Shown here: in pieces, positions 1 to 7,182 of the stretch
How the letters are laid out: each line of letters opens with the position of its first letter
How positions within the stretch are numbered: the first letter of the stretch is position 1
IMG/VR virus record: IMGVR_UViG_3300025941_001121
Coordinates: 1 to 60,971 of that record
Direction: 5' to 3' (one strand)
DNA from: a virus
DNA length: 60,971 nt
Notes under the pieces: generated by a model
Databases searched by the model: none
What the model was told of the DNA's origin: nothing
Seen by the model: only the letters and a program-made list of their open reading frames with translations
Translations under genes and position numbers: made by a program

Positions 1-1338
1 TCATCCACCGGGCATTCTTACATCCCCTCCGGACGACACGCTTGGCGCCATTGGCCTTTTCGTTGGGTCATTGGGCTGCGCACCCGGCCACTCCCCGGGC
101 TCATCGGCGAACCGCATCAGCCGCCAGACGAGTGCGCGGTCGACCTTTTTGCGCTGAAGCGTCCGGGTGTAGACCTCCAGCGTGAGGCGGGCGTCGGTGT
201 GCCCGATCTGCCCCATCACCCAGGCGGGGTCGCGGCCGGCGAAGAAGCAGAGGCTCGCGAAGGTGACGCGCAGCGAGTGGGGGGTGACGGGCGGGAGCGG
301 CGTCTTTCCTTCCTCATCGCGCCGGTGGTTCGTGCGCTTGACCACCTCGCGCAGCATCCGCCGGACGTTGTTCTGGCTGATCCGGGTTCCCTTGCTGGTC
401 GGGAACATCGGCTTGCGCATCGCGACCGGCCGTCCACGCCCGGCGGTATCGGCGACGTGCCGGCGCAGCTCCCCGCTCGCGAAGGCCGTCAGCTCGACGG
501 TCCGTTCTCCCGCTTCAGACTTCGACTCGGGAATGCGCCAATGGTCACCGACTAAGTCGAAGGCGCCCCGGTCGGCAGCCACGGCTTCGCTGATCCTCGG
601 GCCGCCGAGGCAGAGGAGGGCGAGCAGGGCACGGCGCCCGTAGCACTGGTCCGGGCGCTTTCGCTCTTCAAGCTCCGCCTCCCATTCCCCGGCCACCTCG
701 AGCAGGTCGAGGACCATCTCGGGCTCCAACCACGGGCGGCGCTTCTTCTTCACCGTCATGCGCCGCCGCTTGCCGCGGGCGGGGTTCGAGTCGAGCATGT
801 CGTAGTCGACCGCCAAATCGAGCACCTGGGCGAGGACTTCCAGCACGTGGTTCACCGATCGCGGCGACAGAGTTTTGTCGGAGCCCTCGCGGCGGGTCTT
901 GGCCGGCTGCTGCGCCAGGTGATCGCGGAGTTCATCGACCCACTGCTTGTTTATCTCCGACGTCGGCTTGTCGGCGCTGAAGGCAAGGATGTGCTCGTAG
1001 CGCCATTTGTAATCGACTCGGGCGTTCGGGCTGAGATCGCGCTTCTTCTTCTGCCACCAGCGGGAGATCGTGACGTGGATCGTCTCCGAGGTTTCGGGAG
1101 CCTCGGGCTCGTCTGCGGCCGGCACGCCCTCGTCGGGCGGCGTCCAGGTTCCGCGGCGGACCTTTTCCATGATCCGCTCGAGCTCGACCTCTGCCCGCTC
1201 GCGACTCCAGCCTTCGTGGTTGGTCCCGAACGTCACCCGCACCCGCCGCCCTTTGAAGGGCACGCGGGCGCGGAAGGTCACGGTCTTGCCGTCCTTCCAG
1301 CGATGTTCCTCGACGGTGCCAGTTGCCTGCCTCGGCAC
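1..1338 (-). CDS. int: Tyrosine site-specific integrase
   Basis: Phage integrase of the tyrosine recombinase family, 445 residues, the usual length. An N-terminal arm-binding-like part (about 1-75) is followed by a SAM-like core-binding domain (85-190) and the catalytic domain. The full catalytic set is visible: R248 in GGPRISEA, H354 and R357 in TPHSLRVTF, H380 in IGHTDAR and the nucleophile Y390 in LEVYTR. It should catalyse integration and, with an excisionase, excision. The excisionase-like HTH gene lies 12 bases upstream. The stop codon is the first base of the window, so the attachment site, usually beside int, may lie outside or across a circular junction. Family call is very secure; the att site was not located. 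Confidence 0.97.
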   Translation of the reverse strand: MPRQATGTVEEHRWKDGKTVTFRARVPFKGRRVRVTFGTNHEGWSRERAEVELERIMEKVRRGTWTPPDEGVPAADEPEAPETSETIHVTISRWWQKKKRDLSPNARVDYKWRYEHILAFSADKPTSEINKQWVDELRDHLAQQPAKTRREGSDKTLSPRSVNHVLEVLAQVLDLAVDYDMLDSNPARGKRRRMTVKKKRRPWLEPEMVLDLLEVAGEWEAELEERKRPDQCYGRRALLALLCLGGPRISEAVAADRGAFDLVGDHWRIPESKSEAGERTVELTAFASGELRRHVADTAGRGRPVAMRKPMFPTSKGTRISQNNVRRMLREVVKRTNHRRDEEGKTPLPPVTPHSLRVTFASLCFFAGRDPAWVMGQIGHTDARLTLEVYTRTLQRKKVDRALVWRLMRFADEPGEWPGAQPNDPTKRPMAPSVSSGGDVRMPGG

Positions 1339-1350
1339 GGGCAGCGAAAG

Positions 1351-1611
1351 CTAGCGGTCTGCGGGAAGGGCCACGAGCTTGACCCCGCGTGGTGCCCGCC
1401 GCCGACCCGGTCTATGCGACTTTCTCGCGGGGGCCGGGGGAGGGGCGAGGCGCCGTCGGCGCTTCCAGTCCTCCACGCCGGCCGGGTCGAACCGAAGGGG
1501 GGAGCGGGGGCCACCGGTGCGGATCCCGCCGAGCTCGGCGGCGTGTTCGCGCACGTAGTCCTCGCTCATGGCGATCTCCTCCGCGACTTTCGAGGTCCTC
1601 CAGAGCGCCAT
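1351..1611 (-). CDS. Excisionase-like MerR/AlpA-type DNA-binding protein
   Basis: 86-residue basic protein. Residues 3-52 (WRTSKVAEEIAMSEDYVREH ... GVEDWKRRR) have the pattern of the excisionase/HTH_17 winged-helix family: choose the helix, bind, then an Arg-rich wing. The C-terminal 30 residues are Pro/Arg/Lys-rich. Its position just upstream of the integrase, in the same direction, suggests a recombination directionality factor. A transcriptional regulator of int is the main alternative. Starts at ATG three bases after the stop of the ASCH gene. Confidence 0.75.
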   Translation of the reverse strand: MALWRTSKVAEEIAMSEDYVREHAAELGGIRTGGPRSPLRFDPAGVEDWKRRRRLAPPPAPARKSHRPGRRRAPRGVKLVALPADR

Positions 1612-1614
1612 CGT

Positions 1615-2175
1615 CTACGCCTCGGCCACCGCGTCGAACAGGTTGGCCTCCGGCTGACAGAGGCGCCGGGCCTCCTCGGGCTTCATCGCGCCTTTGATCA
1701 GGCGGTTTTCCAGTTCGCTCGCCAGCTCGCCCTTGACGTTCCAGAGTTTCTGCCCGCCTTTGCACGGGATCGGCTCGATGAAGACGTGGGCGCGCTCGAT
1801 GTGCCATTCGAAGCGGCCAGGTTGGTAATCGCCGAAGGCGTGCTCCAGGGGTTCCCACTCGCGGCGATAGGAGATTGACTCCTCGGTCATCTCCCGGCAA
1901 CCGCCGACTTTGGCGATGCCGAGGATCGCGCCGTACGTCAGGTCACCCGGCAGAACCTCGGCGCGCCGGTTGGTGTCGACCCCGGGCACGCAGTGGTAGA
2001 GGGCCATCTGAAAGTCCTGCCGCTTCAGCGCCTTGCGGCCGGCGGGCGGCAGCGTCGCCGTCGCCGCGACGGCGATCCACCCGCGCTCGGGGGTTCCCCA
2101 AGAACGGGTCTCCGTGCCCTTCCACCCCCTTACCAGCAGGGTCGCCCACGGCTGCCAGAGAGACAGAGCCTTCAC
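1615..2175 (-). CDS. ASCH-domain protein
   Basis: 186 residues starting at GTG. The N-terminus (KALSLWQPWATLLVRGWK then TETRSW) is the signature of ASCH domains, a PUA-related beta-barrel fold that binds RNA or modified bases; some members are nucleases or amidohydrolases acting on modified nucleosides. The remainder, with 'AILGIAKVGGC' and 'FEWHIERAHVF', fits the conserved strands of the fold. Phages often encode stand-alone ASCH proteins. The substrate here is unknown. It sits between excisionase and small genes in a tightly packed operon. Because the phage also encodes several methylases, reading or removing modified bases is a possible but unproven role. Confidence 0.8.
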   Translation of the reverse strand: MKALSLWQPWATLLVRGWKGTETRSWGTPERGWIAVAATATLPPAGRKALKRQDFQMALYHCVPGVDTNRRAEVLPGDLTYGAILGIAKVGGCREMTEESISYRREWEPLEHAFGDYQPGRFEWHIERAHVFIEPIPCKGGQKLWNVKGELASELENRLIKGAMKPEEARRLCQPEANLFDAVAEA

Positions 2176-2247
2176 CTAGTGCTGCCTGCCGATCAGCGCG
2201 TAGAGGATGCGCCTGGGCAGGGAGCAGTTGATCCACCAGGGGATCAT
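2176..2247 (-). CDS. Possible 23-residue peptide
   Basis: Tiny reading frame (MIPWWINCSL...) that fills the gap between two genes exactly. Its ATG overlaps the upstream stop as ATGA (2244-2247), and its TAG ends one base before the GTG of the ASCH gene. No homology is recognised. The support is only the tight coupling, which may simply carry ribosomes to the ASCH start. Confidence 0.35.
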   Translation of the reverse strand: MIPWWINCSLPRRILYALIGRQH

Positions 2248-2426
2248 GCGGCGCACCTCATGCAGGGCGTGTAGAAGTCGCGACCGTAGCCGGCCGTGAT
2301 CAGGTAGGCGATCCAGGGGCGCTCGCCGCGGCGGCGGCTCCAGGTCACCTGTGCTCGGAGCGCGGGGCAGTCAGGCCGCGAGTGCCAGCGCAGCGAGACG
2401 GCCGTGATCCAGCGCAGGCCGAACAT
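2244..2426 (-). CDS. Hypothetical 60-residue protein
   Basis: Starts at an ATG overlapping the upstream stop by one base (TGATG at 2424-2428). Sequence begins MFGLRWITAVSLRWHSRPDC; Trp/Arg-rich with a C-terminal CxxC (TPCMRCAA). No family recognised. Retained because both ends are coupled to neighbours and the frame has G/C third positions. Confidence 0.55.
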   Translation of the reverse strand: MFGLRWITAVSLRWHSRPDCPALRAQVTWSRRRGERPWIAYLITAGYGRDFYTPCMRCAA

Positions 2427-2617
2427 CACCACAGAGCCTCCACCTTGAACTCTGCCTTCCAGCCCTCGGCGAACTTCCGAGCCGCGTCCAACGAGATCGG
2501 GGTGTCGCGGGGCTCGTCCTCCCAGTTGCAATCGACGGTGCCGTAGCCGGTGGTCTCCGGGTCGGGTCGGAAGGTGACCGCTTTCGCGACGGGCGGGTTG
2601 GGGCGGCGGCGGGGCAT
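2426..2617 (-). CDS. Hypothetical 63-residue protein
   Basis: Small protein (MPRRRPNPPVAKAVTFRPDP...) with a basic N-terminus and an acidic middle (NWEDEPRDTPISLDAARKF). Stop overlaps the next ATG. No domain recognised. Lies downstream of a hairpin that follows the DUF2303 gene. Confidence 0.6.
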   Translation of the reverse strand: MPRRRPNPPVAKAVTFRPDPETTGYGTVDCNWEDEPRDTPISLDAARKFAEGWKAEFKVEALW

Positions 2618-2636
2618 CAGCTCGCCGTCTCGCGCA

Positions 2637-2664
2637 CGGGGAGCCGGTCGCTGCCGACTCCCCG
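2637..2664 (-). terminator. Hairpin after DUF2303 gene, possible terminator
   Basis: Inverted repeat CGGGGAG (2637-2643) / CTCCCCG (2658-2664) with a further CGG/CCG inner stem and a six-base loop, 21 bases past the stop of the gene ending at 2685. There is no T-run after it, so it may be an attenuating or RNA-stabilising hairpin rather than a true terminator. Confidence 0.35.
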
Positions 2665-2684
2665 CCTGCTGTACTGCCCTGCGG

Positions 2685-3530
2685 TCACTTCGCGGGCGTG
2701 CCCCTGTAGACCCGCTCGAACTTGTCGTCCAAGCGTTCCGCGATCCGTAGCAGCGCGTCTTCGACCGCCCGCTCGGGACGTTCCAGCTTGTAGCCGATCT
2801 GCAGCGAGCCGCCTCGGGCGTTGTGCCGCAGGTTGGCCATTATCTCGACGGGTTCCTCGCCGAGGAACGGCGTCAGCCTGAGCTTGAACTGACGAGGCAC
2901 CTCGATCTCTCCGTCGGCCGTCGCCGCGGTCGCCTTAGTCTCCTCGTCGTACTTGAACTTCTTGGCGCCCGAGTTGAAGTCCACCTTGGAGCGGAAGTGG
3001 ACACCCGTGGTCGCCTCGAAGTTCTCGGCGATTTCGATCAGGGTCGCGGCGTCAGGCTCCGCGACGTCAGGCATCCCTTCGCGCAGATGCTCGGCGAACT
3101 GGGTCTGCAGCATCAGCTCTCCGTCCTTCTTCGCCCACAGCTGCCACTCCGGCGAGAAGCCGAGGTCGAGGACTACCCGGTGCTCGCCCCAGGCGGGCTT
3201 GCCCTTCCCGTTGTCGTCGAGGACCGCAACGATCTTCCCCTCGGTCTCGTGGACCCAGACCGTCGTCGCCTCTTTGTCCTCGTGGGTCTCTACCAAGCCG
3301 ATGAAGCTGGCCACGTCGGAGGGGTGGTAGGTGGCGCGCGGCCGCACCGGCTCCTCCAAGTACTTCTCCAGGTCGATCAGCTCGTGGCGCCCGCCCTCGG
3401 GCAGGACGAGGCTGAGTAGGTCGCCGGGTTCCACTTTGGTCGGCTCGGCTGCCGCAGTCGCGGTGGCTGCGATCACCGCCGCGTCGCTCCCATTGGCGGT
3501 GGCTTCTAGGGTTGCTTCGTGCTCTGACAT
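2685..3530 (-). CDS. DUF2303 (YfdQ-like) phage protein
   Basis: 281 residues. After an Ala/Thr-rich leader of about 35 residues, the body matches the DUF2303 pattern: YHPSDVASFIGLVETHED, a region around FSPEWQLWAKKDG, and NFEATTGVHFRSKVDF. The family is common in phage early regions beside recombination and replication genes; the function is unknown. 31-base gap to the upstream gene. Assignment from recognised sequence pattern; function not inferred. Confidence 0.75.
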   Translation of the reverse strand: MSEHEATLEATANGSDAAVIAATATAAAEPTKVEPGDLLSLVLPEGGRHELIDLEKYLEEPVRPRATYHPSDVASFIGLVETHEDKEATTVWVHETEGKIVAVLDDNGKGKPAWGEHRVVLDLGFSPEWQLWAKKDGELMLQTQFAEHLREGMPDVAEPDAATLIEIAENFEATTGVHFRSKVDFNSGAKKFKYDEETKATAATADGEIEVPRQFKLRLTPFLGEEPVEIMANLRHNARGGSLQIGYKLERPERAVEDALLRIAERLDDKFERVYRGTPAK

Positions 3531-3561
3531 CAGGTGGTGTGTCCTCTCGGGTGGTCGGTTG

Positions 3562-3930
3562 TCAGCTTGCGCTCACGTCGCGCAGGCCGGTGATTTCGCT
3601 TTGCCGGGGGTTCGTCCGCGACACGTTTCCGTGGTCGTCGGTGAACCATCGCGAGGGCTTGGTCGTCGGGCGCGGGGCGTTGACTTTCAGCGTGTCGCTG
3701 AGCACCACCGAGTCCTCGTCGTCCTTTGCCGGCTCGACGCTGATCGTGATCGTTAGGCTGCCCTTCTTCTGGGTGTCCTTGACGGCCTTGACGACCGTCT
3801 GGAGTTCCTCGCTCGCTTCGTTGTGGAGACCACCGCCGCGGTGTTCCATGAGGATCGACGAGACCGTCTTGACCGGCGTCGGCGCCGCCTCGTCGGTCGA
3901 GTCTTTGACGGCTGCTGCTGGCTCAGCCAT
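3562..3930 (-). CDS. Hypothetical 122-residue protein
   Basis: Start taken at ATG 3930 (MAEPAAAVKDSTDEAAP), eight bases inside the end of the HNH gene. The middle (KKGSLTITISVEPAKDDED then VVLSDTLKVNAPRP) resembles small phage early proteins that accompany DUF2303 genes and ends in a short basic stretch followed by SEITGLRDVSAS. No catalytic motif seen. Confidence 0.7.
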   Translation of the reverse strand: MAEPAAAVKDSTDEAAPTPVKTVSSILMEHRGGGLHNEASEELQTVVKAVKDTQKKGSLTITISVEPAKDDEDSVVLSDTLKVNAPRPTTKPSRWFTDDHGNVSRTNPRQSEITGLRDVSAS

Positions 3931-4552
3931 GCAGGGTCCTTTCTCGTTGGTTGGTGGGCGTTGAAGGCTTGGGCCGCACCGGGCACACCCGCCGCAACTC
4001 CCCGTACATCGACTTGCGCCGGACACCCGAGGGGGTCGGCACGTCAAGCCACTTTTCGTCGACTTCCTGGCACGCCTGTTTGCACGCCGCGCTGACCTCG
4101 TCCCAATAGATGAGGAGCGTCTTGACGTTTTCGTGACCGCCGCGGCAGAGCGGGGCGCCGATCCGCGGGTCGAAGAGGATCGCCAGCAGGTCGGCCTCGT
4201 CGAGGTCGGAGTAGTTGGTCTCGATGAAACGCTTCTCGACGATGTGGTGGGCGTCGTAGGGCGGTTCGCAGACATGCCCCTCACGCCGCGGCTTCTCGGC
4301 CGGTGGGCCGACGGGCCGGTAGGTCGAGTAGAAGCAGCCGTGCTTCAGGACCACGTCGTTGAAGTGTTGCCGCGCCGCCCTCCTCGCGGCTGACTCGTTA
4401 TCGGCCTTGAAGCCGCCGCCCTGCTTCAGCTTCGGCTCAGCTCGAAGGCCGCAGTTGGGCTGCGGGCAGAGCAGTTCGCGCGGGTGGAAACCGGGGCTTA
4501 GGTTCGACCGGCCTTTCCAGGTGTGCCCGTTGCGGCAGGCGTAGTTCGCCAT
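3923..4552 (-). CDS. HNH nuclease with N-terminal zinc site
   Basis: 209 residues from ATG 4552, which overlaps the upstream stop by one base. The N-terminus has CRNGHTW and LLCPQPNCG (C6, H10, C29, C34), a likely structural zinc site. Residues 98-145 carry PYDAHHIVEKRF and APLCRGGHENVKTL, matching the first His pair, His and Asn of HNH/NinG-like endonucleases (H102, H103, H140, N142). It probably cuts DNA or resolves junctions in the early recombination operon, like lambda NinG. A homing-type or restriction nuclease is possible, but the position among replication genes favours a recombination role. Confidence 0.7.
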   Translation of the reverse strand: MANYACRNGHTWKGRSNLSPGFHPRELLCPQPNCGLRAEPKLKQGGGFKADNESAARRAARQHFNDVVLKHGCFYSTYRPVGPPAEKPRREGHVCEPPYDAHHIVEKRFIETNYSDLDEADLLAILFDPRIGAPLCRGGHENVKTLLIYWDEVSAACKQACQEVDEKWLDVPTPSGVRRKSMYGELRRVCPVRPKPSTPTNQRERTLHG

Positions 4553-4752
4553 CAGTACCGCCCGTCCGGCGCCGGCTCTTGAAGCTCTGCCTCTGCTCGC
4601 CGCGCCGCCTCGCTGAGGTGATAGTCGTCGGGGCCGGGAGGGGAGATGGCGACGAACCGCCCGTTCTGGGTTAGTTCGGCCAGCAATCCCTCCATGCCTT
4701 CGATGCGGGTCTCGAGGTCGTCGAACCGCTTTTCCAGATCGCGCTTCTTCAT
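4552..4752 (-). CDS. Small coiled-coil protein
   Basis: 66 residues. Residues 1-30 (MKKRDLEKRFDDLETRIEGM...) form a clear heptad helix; the C-terminus is Pro/Glu-rich. No enzymatic motif. Five bases downstream of its neighbour and overlapping the HNH start. Confidence 0.65.
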   Translation of the reverse strand: MKKRDLEKRFDDLETRIEGMEGLLAELTQNGRFVAISPPGPDDYHLSEAARRAEAELQEPAPDGRY

Positions 4753-4757
4753 CGCGC

Positions 4758-5177
4758 TCAGTCACCGCCCTTGTCGATGACTCCGGCGACCGCTAGCTGG
4801 TCGCGCACTTCGTGCAAAAGATGGACCGCCGCCTCAAACTTCTCGACATCGAAAGACACGAGCACCTGCCTGGCCTGCAACTCGCAGTTGGCGACTGCGG
4901 CTTGCCAGACCATCGCCACCGTACGCGGACAATGCACCGACGCCTCGACCACGTCCTCTGCCGTTACGACCGTCCCGCCGACATCGTCCGGGTGCGCGCC
5001 GACATGCTGGAAAGTCACATTCGGGGCGAGCGGCGAGGCCGGCTGAGTCTTGGGATCTATAACGAACACACTGCCGGTGTCGGGGTGGTTGCAGATCCCG
5101 AGAATCCCGTTGGGCTCATCGCCGACGCTGCGGATGGTGGCCGACTTCACGTAGTGCTTGATCTTCAGACCGCTCAC
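4758..5177 (-). CDS. Hypothetical 139-residue protein
   Basis: Start set at GTG 5177, which overlaps the upstream stop as GTGA; longer upstream extensions are Pro/Arg-rich shadows. Globular alpha/beta-looking sequence (IKHYVKSATIRSVGDEP, ICNHPDTGSVFVIDP) with a C-terminal helix (VEKFEAAVHLLHEVRDQL). Family not recognised. Confidence 0.65.
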   Translation of the reverse strand: MSGLKIKHYVKSATIRSVGDEPNGILGICNHPDTGSVFVIDPKTQPASPLAPNVTFQHVGAHPDDVGGTVVTAEDVVEASVHCPRTVAMVWQAAVANCELQARQVLVSFDVEKFEAAVHLLHEVRDQLAVAGVIDKGGD

Positions 5178-5389
5178 CGCGCACCACCCGCTACGCCCCA
5201 CTCCTGGGCCTCGGCGACGGCGCACTCCATCTCCCGGGCAGCGAAGCGGCGGACGACCCGGCCCCGACTCTGCGCCTTTCGCACCAAACGCTTCGCCATC
5301 CGGAGCCGCCGATCGGCGGCGCGCCGATGGCCCTCGAACAGCAGGCGGTCGTTGACGGAAGCTGTGAGGTCGTGGTGCGTGAAGGCCAT
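5174..5389 (-). CDS. Basic helical 71-residue protein
   Basis: Arg-rich helical protein (RRAADRRLRMAKRLVRKAQS). Overlaps both neighbours (TGATG upstream, GTGA downstream). Could bind nucleic acid; no fold recognised. Confidence 0.6.
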   Translation of the reverse strand: MAFTHHDLTASVNDRLLFEGHRRAADRRLRMAKRLVRKAQSRGRVVRRFAAREMECAVAEAQEWGVAGGAR

Positions 5390-5736
5390 TAGGCGGCCCT
5401 CCCGTAGCGCTCGTCAGCGGTGACGTAGTTGCTCCCGCCGATCGCCTTGATCCGGTCACGCGGCGGCGCGGGCGCAGCGCCGTAGCGCGTGCGCGGGCGT
5501 CGCCGCCATGACCGAATCTGCCCCCAGACCCCGGCGAGAACGGTGAGGGCGAACAGCAGGAAGCCGATCGCTAGGACCCGATCCTCTGCCGGTCCGTAGA
5601 TCAGGGTCGCGGCAGCGGTGGTCAGGACGCTGGTCAGCAGCGAGATCGCGTAGATGGCGAGACCGATGAGCGCGAAGAAGATCGTTGCCCCGAGGAACCC
5701 GGGATCTTCCGCTTGCTGTTTGAGCCAGGCGATCAC
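5389..5736 (-). CDS. Two-helix membrane protein
   Basis: 115 residues with two hydrophobic segments, about 14-44 (FLGATIFFALIGLAIYAISL onward) and 52-75 (VLAIGFLLFALTVLAGVWG), then a basic C-terminal tail of about 40 residues. Likely an inner-membrane protein with the tail in the cytoplasm by the positive-inside rule. In the early operon this could be a superinfection or host-membrane modifier; that is inference only. Confidence 0.7.
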   Translation of the reverse strand: MIAWLKQQAEDPGFLGATIFFALIGLAIYAISLLTSVLTTAAATLIYGPAEDRVLAIGFLLFALTVLAGVWGQIRSWRRRPRTRYGAAPAPPRDRIKAIGGSNYVTADERYGRAA

Positions 5737-5996
5737 CGTGCCGCCACCGCCTTTTGCTCGACGTAGGCGTGGACGGTCTTGCCGGTTTCGTCGTCGGTGT
5801 CCTCGAAGTCCAGACCGAGAGCAACATCGCTGGCGGCCGATTCCGCCTCAAGCGGATGCCAACCCGTCTCCAATCTCAGCCGGTCAGCCAGCTCCTCCTC
5901 GGTGCCCAGCTCCCACCGCTCGTACGGAGCGACGCTGTACATCTCGCGCTCGTTCGAGACCTCTACGACGAACCTCGCTGACCCCTCGTCCTTCAT
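5733..5996 (-). CDS. Hypothetical acidic protein behind the repeated promoter
   Basis: 87 residues from ATG 5996 (MKDEGSARFVVEVSNEREM), chosen because GAGGAGG lies five bases upstream. A longer in-frame start (6041) would put the promoter inside the gene. Acidic C-terminal half (DFEDTDDETGKTVHAYVEQ). It is the first gene after the 5996-6056 promoter, so it heads its own transcript. Function unknown. Confidence 0.65.
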   Translation of the reverse strand: MKDEGSARFVVEVSNEREMYSVAPYERWELGTEEELADRLRLETGWHPLEAESAASDVALGLDFEDTDDETGKTVHAYVEQKAVAAR

Positions 5997-6056
5997 CCCA
6001 ACCTCCTCGCTGCTGTTGTCATTGCCTGAAAGATTATACACAGCTCGGGGATGAAA
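5996..6056 (-). promoter_or_regulatory. Leftward promoter and ribosome site, copy 1 of a 61-bp repeat
   Basis: Perfect 61-base copy of 22676-22736. On the minus strand it contains a consensus -10 box TATAAT (6038-6033), a leader of about 30 bases and GAGGAGG in front of ATG 5996. No good -35 is present, and the bases beyond the repeat differ between copies. The identity over untranslated DNA suggests a shared regulator, most simply the repressor encoded beside copy 2. It overlaps the end of the mIHF gene, so it can restart transcription within the operon. Confidence 0.75.
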
Positions 6057-6059
6057 AAG

Positions 6060-6389
6060 CTAGGCCGCGATCTGCTCTTCGCCGTGGCCGGTCACGTCCC
6101 GCAACTCGTCGGCCAGCATCGAGCGCTGGCGGGGGGTGAGGGTGCCCAGGCGCTTGGTCTCGCTCAGGGCCAAGGGCGCCAAGAACTTCCGCGCCCGGAT
6201 CGAACCCCACCGCCGCTGGCTGGTCAGCAGCTCGGCGATCGTCATCGTCTCGGTCTCCGGGGGCGCCTGCTCGACGATCTCAGCGGCGGCGACCCTGCCG
6301 GCGGCGACCTTCCGCTTGAGGGCCGCTCGGGCGAGCCTGACATCGTTGGCCCGGTCAAGGGCCTGCATGTGCTGGGGCTTGGTGGTCAC
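6060..6389 (-). CDS. Actinobacterial-type integration host factor (mIHF) homologue
   Basis: 109 residues from GTG 6389 (GTGA overlap with the upstream stop). The pattern RLARAALKRKVAAGRVAAAE, a spacer, MTIAELLTSQRRWGSIRARKF, then ETKRLGTLTPRQRSMLADEL follows mycobacterial/streptomycete IHF. That family has a long helix, then a helix-two-turn-helix DNA-binding region with conserved R(A/S)RK and T(R/K)RLGxLxxRQR. The bacterial protein bends DNA and is needed for mycobacteriophage L5 integration. A phage copy could assist integrative recombination, replication start or promoter control. It sits with replication genes rather than beside int. Similarity is from memory of the family. Confidence 0.8.
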   Translation of the reverse strand: MTTKPQHMQALDRANDVRLARAALKRKVAAGRVAAAEIVEQAPPETETMTIAELLTSQRRWGSIRARKFLAPLALSETKRLGTLTPRQRSMLADELRDVTGHGEEQIAA

Positions 6390-6607
6390 TGCTCTACCTC
6401 TCTTTCCTGCCGCTCCGTGCGGCGCTTGTAGTTGCGGGCCTGCTCGGCGTAGCGCTCTGCGGCCTCTGGGTTCACGTCTCGGTGCGCGGTTCCCACGGAG
6501 ACTCCGAGGGCCTCGGCGATCTCGCGGATCGTTGGGGTGGGGGTGCGCTTGCGCATCTGGCGGGCCTTGCGGCGGCGCTCTTCGACGGGGGAGAGGGTGG
6601 TGGTCAA
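6386..6607 (-). CDS. Small helix-turn-helix protein
   Basis: 73 residues. Residues 25-50 (TPTIREIAEALGVSVGTAHR) form a classic HTH with recognition helix VGTAHRDV, flanked by Arg/Glu-rich helices. Likely DNA-binding, acting as early regulator or replication accessory. Overlaps mIHF and the following gene. Confidence 0.75.
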   Translation of the reverse strand: MTTTLSPVEERRRKARQMRKRTPTPTIREIAEALGVSVGTAHRDVNPEAAERYAEQARNYKRRTERQEREVEQ

Positions 6608-7182
6608 GCGGCGCTCCTTTCGTCTGCCGGCTCCAGCGTGGGGGCGCGAGCATCGATCACTCGCTGCATCGCCTCGCCGAGCTTGCGGGGTCCGCGCTCA
6701 AGTCCACGGAGCCCGGCGCTCGGCAACCCGGCGTAGGCGTCATCGCGTCGTCGTGCCTCGCGGATGTTGTTGAAGATGTCGCGGAACTGAGCACGCACCG
6801 TCGGCTCGTCCTCCTTCATGTAGGAGAGCTGGGCGCCGCTGATGCGGCGTACCGCCTCGGCCGCCGCCGGACTCTGTTCTTCAAGCCAGCGTGCCGCCTC
6901 CTCGGGGTCGGCTTTGATCGCCGCCCGCTTAGCCAGCCGCCACGCCTCTCCGTGGTCGATCCCGTCTCGGCTCAGCTCGAGGATCCGATTCAGGATTTGG
7001 GCGCCGTTCGGCGGGAACTCGCGGCCGTCGCGATACAGCGTCTCCACGGCGACCTTGACCTGGTCCCCCGGGAATCGCTCCAAGTCGCGGAACCACTTCG
7101 CCGCGACCGGCTCGTCGACGGCAGCGTGCGGCCAGTTGACCCGCATCAGCCCGAGGCATTCGATCCACTCCGAGCGCTTCAT
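6604..7182 (-). CDS. Replication accessory protein, helicase loader/inhibitor-like
   Basis: 192 residues. The N-terminal 70 residues (WPHAAVDEPVAAKWFRDLER onward, then LYRDGREFPPNGAQILNRIL) follow the pattern of small phage proteins (G39P and DnaI N-terminal type) that bind replicative helicase. This fits the gene order initiator then partner at 7985-6604. No Walker A is present, so it is not a DnaC-type ATPase. The C-terminal half is charged and probably flexible. Family call is moderate. Confidence 0.55.
   Translation of the reverse strand: MKRSEWIECLGLMRVNWPHAAVDEPVAAKWFRDLERFPGDQVKVAVETLYRDGREFPPNGAQILNRILELSRDGIDHGEAWRLAKRAAIKADPEEAARWLEEQSPAAAEAVRRISGAQLSYMKEDEPTVRAQFRDIFNNIREARRRDDAYAGLPSAGLRGLERGPRKLGEAMQRVIDARAPTLEPADERSAA

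Noticed and set aside
1-1400. attP site beside the integrase
   Set aside because: No repeat, tRNA-end match or recognisable core was found near int. The site may lie across the junction or outside the window, so none is reported.
4812-5423. 203-codon plus-strand frame
   Set aside because: Lies opposite three coupled minus-strand genes and becomes Arg/Ser/Pro-rich without recognisable domains.
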